DNA of 57,698 nucleotides, from contig JAAELO010000796.1 of the NCBI GenBank assembly GCA_024226555.1, positions 1 to 57,698 of the forward strand. Direction: 5' to 3'. Origin of the DNA: Desulfobacterales bacterium. Its GTDB lineage: Bacteria; Desulfobacterota; Desulfobacteria; Desulfobacterales; JAAELO01. Below the pieces are notes generated by a model. That model did not search any database and was not told where the DNA came from. It saw only the letters and a list, made by a program, of their open reading frames with translations. The translations under genes were made by a program, and so were the position numbers. Every line of letters starts with the position of its first letter. The stretch's first letter is position 1. Positions 53,323 through 57,698 of this stretch are shown here, piece by piece.

Positions 53323-53997
53323 TTATAATTTACCTTCCAAAAGTTTTACACCTTTACTTTTAACCAGTTCAACCTTTGGCATGTGATCTTTACCAAGCTT
53401 TATCATGGCACCTTTGCTGTGCTTTGTCATTGCACAATTAACAACAAGTGTCTGTTCAATAAAAGCTCTTCCCGTCTGTTCATGTATGTGACCACAAAGT
53501 ACAAGCTGTGGCTGATGCTCCTCTATAAATTTTTTTAAATACCTGCTTCCTGAATGATATTTTCGAAAAACCATATCTAAAATTCCATAGGGTGGTGGGT
53601 GAGCAACAAGTATAGTATCCTTACTCATAAATTCAGAGATTTTATCAAATCTTTTTTTCTCATTGAAACATACGATATTTTTAAAAGGCAGGGTTATTGT
53701 TCCACTGATACCAACAAAGGAAAACTCTTTATTAGTGTAATTGTTTAGATTGAGATTAATCAGATTGGATTCACGGTCCATAATTCTGTGAATAAATTTC
53801 CAGTCAGTATTTCCCAAAATCGAAGCAACTGGTATTTTAAGATTATTCAGCTCTTTTAGTATATTTCTATATCTAAACCTTCTTGCAAGATCGCCTGCCA
53901 CAACAAGCAGGTCTGGATTATATTTATCTATATTTTCCCTGATAGTTGTAAGATGGGATTTTTTTCCATGTATATCAGCAACAGCATAAATAAGCAT
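53323..53997 (-). CDS. Calcineurin-like metallophosphoesterase
   Basis: 224 aa from the ATG at 53997 with AGGAG upstream. Metal-binding motifs in order: ADIHG, VVAGDLA, LGNTDW, VAHPPPYG and LCGHIHEQTG. This is the YfcE/MPE-like group of small phosphodiesterases. The substrate cannot be told from sequence. It stands alone, with a family A copy just upstream. Confidence 0.88.
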   Translation of the reverse strand: MLIYAVADIHGKKSHLTTIRENIDKYNPDLLVVAGDLARRFRYRNILKELNNLKIPVASILGNTDWKFIHRIMDRESNLINLNLNNYTNKEFSFVGISGTITLPFKNIVCFNEKKRFDKISEFMSKDTILVAHPPPYGILDMVFRKYHSGSRYLKKFIEEHQPQLVLCGHIHEQTGRAFIEQTLVVNCAMTKHSKGAMIKLGKDHMPKVELVKSKGVKLLEGKL

Positions 53998-54031
53998 TTT
54001 CACTCCTGTATGAAAAAATATTATTTTCTAT

Positions 54032-54125
54032 AATGCCAACTTCTGAACTTTAAAATCTGTATTTCAATACGCAAATAAAAATCTTTTTTTTATTATACTA
54101 AAATTCCAATTTAATAGATATTCCC
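54032..54125 (+). repeat. Family A partial copy A10
   Basis: Right half of the element (CTGTATTTCAATACGCAAAT..., ending TAATAGATATTCCC). The stop codon of the 83-aa gene (54111-54113) lies inside it. Confidence 0.65.
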
Positions 54126-54362
54126 ATGAGTTAATGCTATAAGTGCCATTTCAGTATTTATCCTCCACTCTTCATGGGAGAGATTCCATACGCTGCATTC
54201 ATCTACATCTGCGTCACCGTTAAGTAATCTTATCAGTTCTTTCTCCGTTTTATTATCATAACTGGATGCAGCAAGGGAGTTATCGTTAAGGTATTGTGAC
54301 GGTAAAGTTCCTGGGTTTTCTCTTATGTATTTTCTTAGTTGCTCAGAGTTTGTAGCGTACAA
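54111..54362 (-). CDS. Small hypothetical protein ending inside a repeat
   Basis: 83 aa from a TTG at 54362 with GGAG 7 nt upstream. The sequence is acidic (NSEQLRKYIRENPGTLPSQYL, then KTEKELIRLLNGDADVDEC) and looks like a real small soluble protein, but I recognise no family. The final residues GNIY and the stop codon come from repeat A10, so the native end may be lost. Confidence 0.5.
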   Translation of the reverse strand: MYATNSEQLRKYIRENPGTLPSQYLNDNSLAASSYDNKTEKELIRLLNGDADVDECSVWNLSHEEWRINTEMALIALTHGNIY

Positions 54363-54424
54363 ATTTATACTCCATCTTGTTTATGATTATATCAATTTTC
54401 TATTATTTTTTATAAACCGTCAAG

Positions 54425-54521
54425 TCAGATGTTTTGGTTTTTAAAACAGCTCAGATGTTTTGGTTTTTAAAACAGCTCAGATGTTCTGGTTTTTAAAACA
54501 ACTCAGATGTTCTGTCAAATC
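54425..54521. repeat. 26-bp tandem repeat
   Basis: Unit TCAGATGTTTTGGTTTTTAA plus AACAGC; starts at 54425, 54451, 54477 and (partial) 54503, 3.7 copies with point changes. It lies between the 83-aa gene and rlmN and runs into copy A11. Confidence 0.85.
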
Positions 54522-54567
54522 AAACAAAACTAAAGCTTTTTGTTTTATAGGCAGTTATTAGGTTCCC
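54515..54567 (+). repeat. Family A partial copy A11
   Basis: CTTTTTGTTTTATAGGCAGT, then TATTAGGTTCCC, ending directly at the rlmN stop codon (54568-54570) with no gap. Its right part matches copy A7. Confidence 0.65.
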
Positions 54568-55581
54568 TTATGAAAGTTGCCCGCATGCAGCCATTGCCAT
54601 TCTACCTCTTGTTGCACGCCTCCTTACAAATACTTCGGAATCAATTAGAACTTTTCGAAATTGTTCAACAGTTCTCTCGTCAGGGGTTCTATACAATGAA
54701 TCTTTACCAGGATTATATGGTATCAGATTTATTTGATTTTTTATTGGTTTCAGATATTCAACCAATCTTCTTGCATCATCTATTGAGTCGTTAACATCTT
54801 TTATCAATACATACTCAACAAAAATAGATCCCTTTGTTCTTAGTGGAAATTTGTTCAATTCTTCAATAAGTTTTCCCATTGAATATTTATCATTAACAGG
54901 CATCAATTTTGACCTGATACTATCATTTGAGGCATTTAATGAAACCGCAAGATTAATTTTTTCCGCCCATTTTTGTTCAGACAGTTTATTAATACCATCA
55001 ACTCTACCGGAAGTGGAAAGGGTTACTTTTGTTAATGGTATATCAAATCCCCTTGGATCACTTATTATTTCAAGTGATTTTATAACATTTTTAAAATTGT
55101 CCAAAGGTTCACCCATACCCATATAAACAATATTCCTGATATCATATCCCAAAGTAATTCTTGCATTGTAGATCTGGGCTGTTATCTCTTCAACAGACAG
55201 GTTCCGTTTTAATCCATCTTTTCCCGTCTCACAGAATTTGCAACCCATTCTGCAACCCACCTGTGAAGATATACACAGAGTATTATGGGTAAACATAGGA
55301 ATGATTACAGATTCAATTTTCAACCCATCAGAGAGTTTTGTCACAAACTTTAAAACATCTTCTGAATTTTTTTGTTCTATATCACCGATATTTAGCCTAA
55401 GATCTGCTGTTAAAGACTTCATAAAATCCGGGTTACGATTCATATCCTTAACAGATCTAAAATTCAGATTACCATTTTTGAAAATCTCCCGATAAGCAGA
55501 AGCTGCCAAAAAGCGATCTTTTTTATAATATTCTTTTATTAGAGATTTAAAATCATCAAATGTTTGTTCTAATATTTTCAT
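54568..55581 (-). CDS. rlmN: RlmN/Cfr-family radical SAM 23S rRNA (tRNA) methyltransferase
   Basis: 337 aa from the ATG at 55581. It methylates C2 of an adenine (A2503 in 23S rRNA for RlmN). The radical SAM motif CRMGCKFC gives Cys114, 118, 121 (numbered from 55593); GMGEPLDN binds SAM; the second catalytic Cys is in the C-terminal ACGQLS. The residue after CKFC is Glu (CETG), where most relatives have CATG. The N-terminal helical RNA-binding domain is present. Cfr is possible in principle, but the length and C-terminus favour RlmN. Confidence 0.85.
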   Translation of the reverse strand: MKILEQTFDDFKSLIKEYYKKDRFLAASAYREIFKNGNLNFRSVKDMNRNPDFMKSLTADLRLNIGDIEQKNSEDVLKFVTKLSDGLKIESVIIPMFTHNTLCISSQVGCRMGCKFCETGKDGLKRNLSVEEITAQIYNARITLGYDIRNIVYMGMGEPLDNFKNVIKSLEIISDPRGFDIPLTKVTLSTSGRVDGINKLSEQKWAEKINLAVSLNASNDSIRSKLMPVNDKYSMGKLIEELNKFPLRTKGSIFVEYVLIKDVNDSIDDARRLVEYLKPIKNQINLIPYNPGKDSLYRTPDERTVEQFRKVLIDSEVFVRRRATRGRMAMAACGQLS

Positions 55582-55673
55582 TATCCAAATCATCTATAAT
55601 TGTTATAATTTGATCAATTTGAGGGATTTAGCATAGATTTTTTCATTTGGCAAATTCACAGGAAAATTTATTT

Positions 55674-57506
55674 CTAAGACGTTTTTTTTGAATCTTTTAA
55701 TTTATTTACCTGTTCATTATAGAAAGTAATAACATCACGACGCTGTATCATTCCAAATAGAACACCAGAATCATCATCCTTAACAACGGGAAGACTATCG
55801 ATATTTTTTATACTCATTTTACTCAAAACAGTATTTAAATCTTCTGAAAAAGTAGTAACAATCAGATCCGGTGTGATCAGATCATGCATAACAATCAGAT
55901 CTTCCACCTCTGGAGTGAATAATAGACTTCTAACATCTGTACTTGAAAATATTCCAATAAACCTGTTGTTATCATCAAGTATTGGAAAATAATGTTGCTT
56001 CGTCTCTGTAAAAAAAGCTTTAAACTTAACAAAAGACATTTCAGGTTTTACATGGGGAACCACTTTAACCAAATGTTTTAAATCATTCATTTTAATAGCA
56101 GCAAGAACATCAACCATAAATTCCCCGGCATGGGCCTGTGAATCAATTCTTGATTTTACCTGTTTCTCATAGATACTCCATTTTTGAGCCATTAAGTAAC
56201 AGACAGAACAAACAAGAAGACTTGGTAATAACAAATGATAAGAGTTCGTCATCTCACTTACAAATATAATAGTGGAAATTGGTGTATTAGATACAGCTGT
56301 AAAGAATCCAGCCATTCCTACAATTATAAATGCACTGGGTGATGTTACAATTTTTGGTAAAATCATATGAAAAAATTGGCCCACAGCTCCGCCCATTGCA
56401 CCACCTATTACTACTGAAGGGCCAAAAACGCCACCACTACCGCCACTACCTATCGAAAAGGATGTTGTAAATATTTTTCCAATTGCAAGTATTAAGAGGG
56501 CTGTAATTGTAATATTGGAACCATTTAGAGCTGTTTGAATGATACCATATCCGAAAGCAAGAGTTTCAGGAAAATAGAAGCCAACCATACCTGTTAACAT
56601 TCCACCAATAGCAGGTTTCACATGATTTGGTATTTTAAATTTTGAGAAAATCTTTGTTGTTGTGTAAAATGTTTTTATATAAAATACTCCAGTTATTACT
56701 AATATAACAGCCAGAACAAGATACGGCCCTAATTCCAGCGGGTTTGTAAATGTTAAATTCGGGGGGGATTTAAACAGGGAACCAAATCCAAAAACAAGAC
56801 AGAATACACAGTATGCGACCACAGAAGAAATTCCAGCAGGAATAATCACTTCAGATTCAAACTCAGGGTCCTTATATAACACTTCAGCAGCAAAAAGAGC
56901 TCCGGCAAGAGGTGCTCTGAATATACTACCAACACCTGCACCGATTCCTGCTGCCATCATAATTCTTCTATCTCTGTCAGAAAGTTTTAACTTTGTGGCA
57001 AGAAAGGAGCCAAATCCAGCGCCTATTTGAGCAATTGGACCTTCTCTACCACCAGAGCCACCTGTTGTTAGCGTAATTGTTGAAGCGATTGTTTTAATAA
57101 TTGGAACTCTGCTTCTTATAAATCCACCTTTGTCATGATATGCGTTTATTGCAGCATCTGTTCCATGACCTTCAGCTTCAGGTGCAAAAGTATAAACAAG
57201 CCAGCCACTTATTAACCCACCTGCGGCTGGTAAAAATAACAATATCCATCTATTGAATAAAGTTGTTGTTGGATGTAGCAAATGGCTTTCACCAGCTGGT
57301 GATGCTGGCCTGTAACCTGCCATTAAATCCATGAAATAATGCATTCCCAACTCACAGAGAACATGAAATATTATTGAACCAACTCCTGCAATAAGGCCAA
57401 TACAAAAAAAATAAAAAAGCCATTTAGTGGCTGATGCAATGTCTATGTTCGTTTTATCTTTACTAAAGGAATCTATTTTACTTAGAAGTTTTTTTATTAA
57501 AATCAT
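55674..57506 (-). CDS. ClC-family chloride channel/transporter with CBS domains
   Basis: 610 aa. The ClC core (about 25-450) has GSGGREGPIAQIG with gating Glu155, and the selectivity-filter segment GSGGSGGVFGPSVVIGGA. The C-terminal 150 residues are two CBS modules (HYFPILDDNNRFIGIFSSTDV and DSLPVVKDDDSGVLFGMIQRRDV), which bind adenosine nucleotides. The ATG is preceded by AGAGG that belongs to the end of repeat A12. Channel or proton antiporter cannot be told from the sequence alone. Confidence 0.92.
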   Translation of the reverse strand: MILIKKLLSKIDSFSKDKTNIDIASATKWLFYFFCIGLIAGVGSIIFHVLCELGMHYFMDLMAGYRPASPAGESHLLHPTTTLFNRWILLFLPAAGGLISGWLVYTFAPEAEGHGTDAAINAYHDKGGFIRSRVPIIKTIASTITLTTGGSGGREGPIAQIGAGFGSFLATKLKLSDRDRRIMMAAGIGAGVGSIFRAPLAGALFAAEVLYKDPEFESEVIIPAGISSVVAYCVFCLVFGFGSLFKSPPNLTFTNPLELGPYLVLAVILVITGVFYIKTFYTTTKIFSKFKIPNHVKPAIGGMLTGMVGFYFPETLAFGYGIIQTALNGSNITITALLILAIGKIFTTSFSIGSGGSGGVFGPSVVIGGAMGGAVGQFFHMILPKIVTSPSAFIIVGMAGFFTAVSNTPISTIIFVSEMTNSYHLLLPSLLVCSVCYLMAQKWSIYEKQVKSRIDSQAHAGEFMVDVLAAIKMNDLKHLVKVVPHVKPEMSFVKFKAFFTETKQHYFPILDDNNRFIGIFSSTDVRSLLFTPEVEDLIVMHDLITPDLIVTTFSEDLNTVLSKMSIKNIDSLPVVKDDDSGVLFGMIQRRDVITFYNEQVNKLKDSKKTS

Positions 57507-57511
57507 ATAAG

Positions 57512-57698
57512 AGAGCCTCTAATAATTTGGATTTTGATTGAAATACAACGTTTATAAAAGCTTTTAATTTTATAAAGTCTCTGCTTGAGAAAAAAATAAC
57601 GAATCGGTTCGTTTATAAAAAGCTTTTTTAATTTTATAAAGTTTACAGTTTTTTTTTTCCTGTAACACAGTATTTCGGGCAAAAAGCAGTTATTAGAA
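57512..57698 (-). repeat. Family A copy A12, inverted orientation, cut by window end
   Basis: Reads the family in reverse: it starts GCCTCTAATAATTTGG, then TTTATAAAAGC and AATAACGAATCGGTTCG, and ends AAAGCAGTTATTAGAA at the window edge. It abuts the start side of the ClC gene, and its end appears to supply the ribosome site. Confidence 0.8.

Noticed and set aside
1..57698. tRNA, rRNA, or tmRNA genes
   Set aside because: I looked for cloverleaf-like and rRNA-like stretches in the intergenic regions and saw none; a tRNA scan would settle it.

Overview
The window looks like a chromosomal segment of an AT-rich, anaerobic, Gram-negative bacterium, most probably a sulfate reducer of the Desulfobacterota (former Deltaproteobacteria). 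The strongest evidence is a complete six-gene hmc operon (HmcA with 16 CxxCH haem motifs, HmcB to HmcF). An Rrf2-type regulator gene lies directly upstream, and this family was first described beside hmc in Desulfovibrio. A tungsten-type aldehyde:ferredoxin oxidoreductase with a MoaD/ThiS-like partner fits an anaerobe. LptE, CpoB, an outer-membrane barrel and many lipoproteins show an outer membrane. Taxon is an inference; no rRNA or tRNA gene was recognised.

Layout. 1-7.3 kb: truncated small gene, hmcABCDEF, rrf2 with its own promoter and palindromic operator. 7.4-9.4 kb: NAD salvage pair (nicotinamidase-like plus nicotinate phosphoribosyltransferase). 9.7-11.1 kb: an unusual CheY receiver fused to an NrtA/SsuA-like binding domain with no signal peptide. 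11.4-25.5 kb: housekeeping block (topA, dprA, cpoB, fused secDF, yajC, a LysM-like membrane protein, rng, then leuS-lptE on the other strand). 25.8-31.6 kb: a PGRP-type amidase, moaD-like plus aor, and a compact operon of periplasmic ATP-dependent DNA ligase, lipoprotein amidase and a membrane protein. 31.9-37.4 kb: RlaP-like nucleotidyltransferase, HD-GYP protein, M24 peptidase and a family 2 glycosyltransferase. 37.4-47.7 kb: an accessory island with a giant SpvB/VCBS/Rhs-YD gene now broken by two frameshifts, a lipoprotein gene on each side, and related repeats in inverted orientation bracketing it. 47.7-57.5 kb: kbl-tdh threonine catabolism with a divergent Lrp-type regulator, a patatin-like lipase, a beta-barrel, a phosphoesterase, an RlmN-family methyltransferase and a ClC channel/transporter with CBS domains.

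The most striking non-coding signal is a family of interspersed repeats (called family A here). Intact copies are about 75-230 bp with inverted ends near GGGAATCTCTAATAA and TTATTAGAGGTTCCC and no coding capacity, so they resemble MITEs. Several end within 0-6 nt of the stop codon of a minus-strand gene (topA, cpoB, rng, the gene at 29639, the RlaP-like gene, rlmN); a 65-bp tandem array with a similar end does the same at tdh. Two copies share a perfect 86-bp inverted repeat 31.8 kb apart (1-86 and 31829-31914), which could support inversion of the intervening segment.

How the genes may work together: Hmc links periplasmic cytochrome electrons across the membrane to a cytoplasmic HdrD-like CCG subunit; AOR may feed reduced ferredoxin into the same anaerobic metabolism; SecDF-YajC, LptE and CpoB maintain the envelope. 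The best candidates for undescribed biology are the stop-codon-associated repeat family, the periplasmic ligase/amidase/membrane-protein operon, the CheY-NrtA-like fusion, and the Rhs C-terminal tip with its adjacent lipoprotein.
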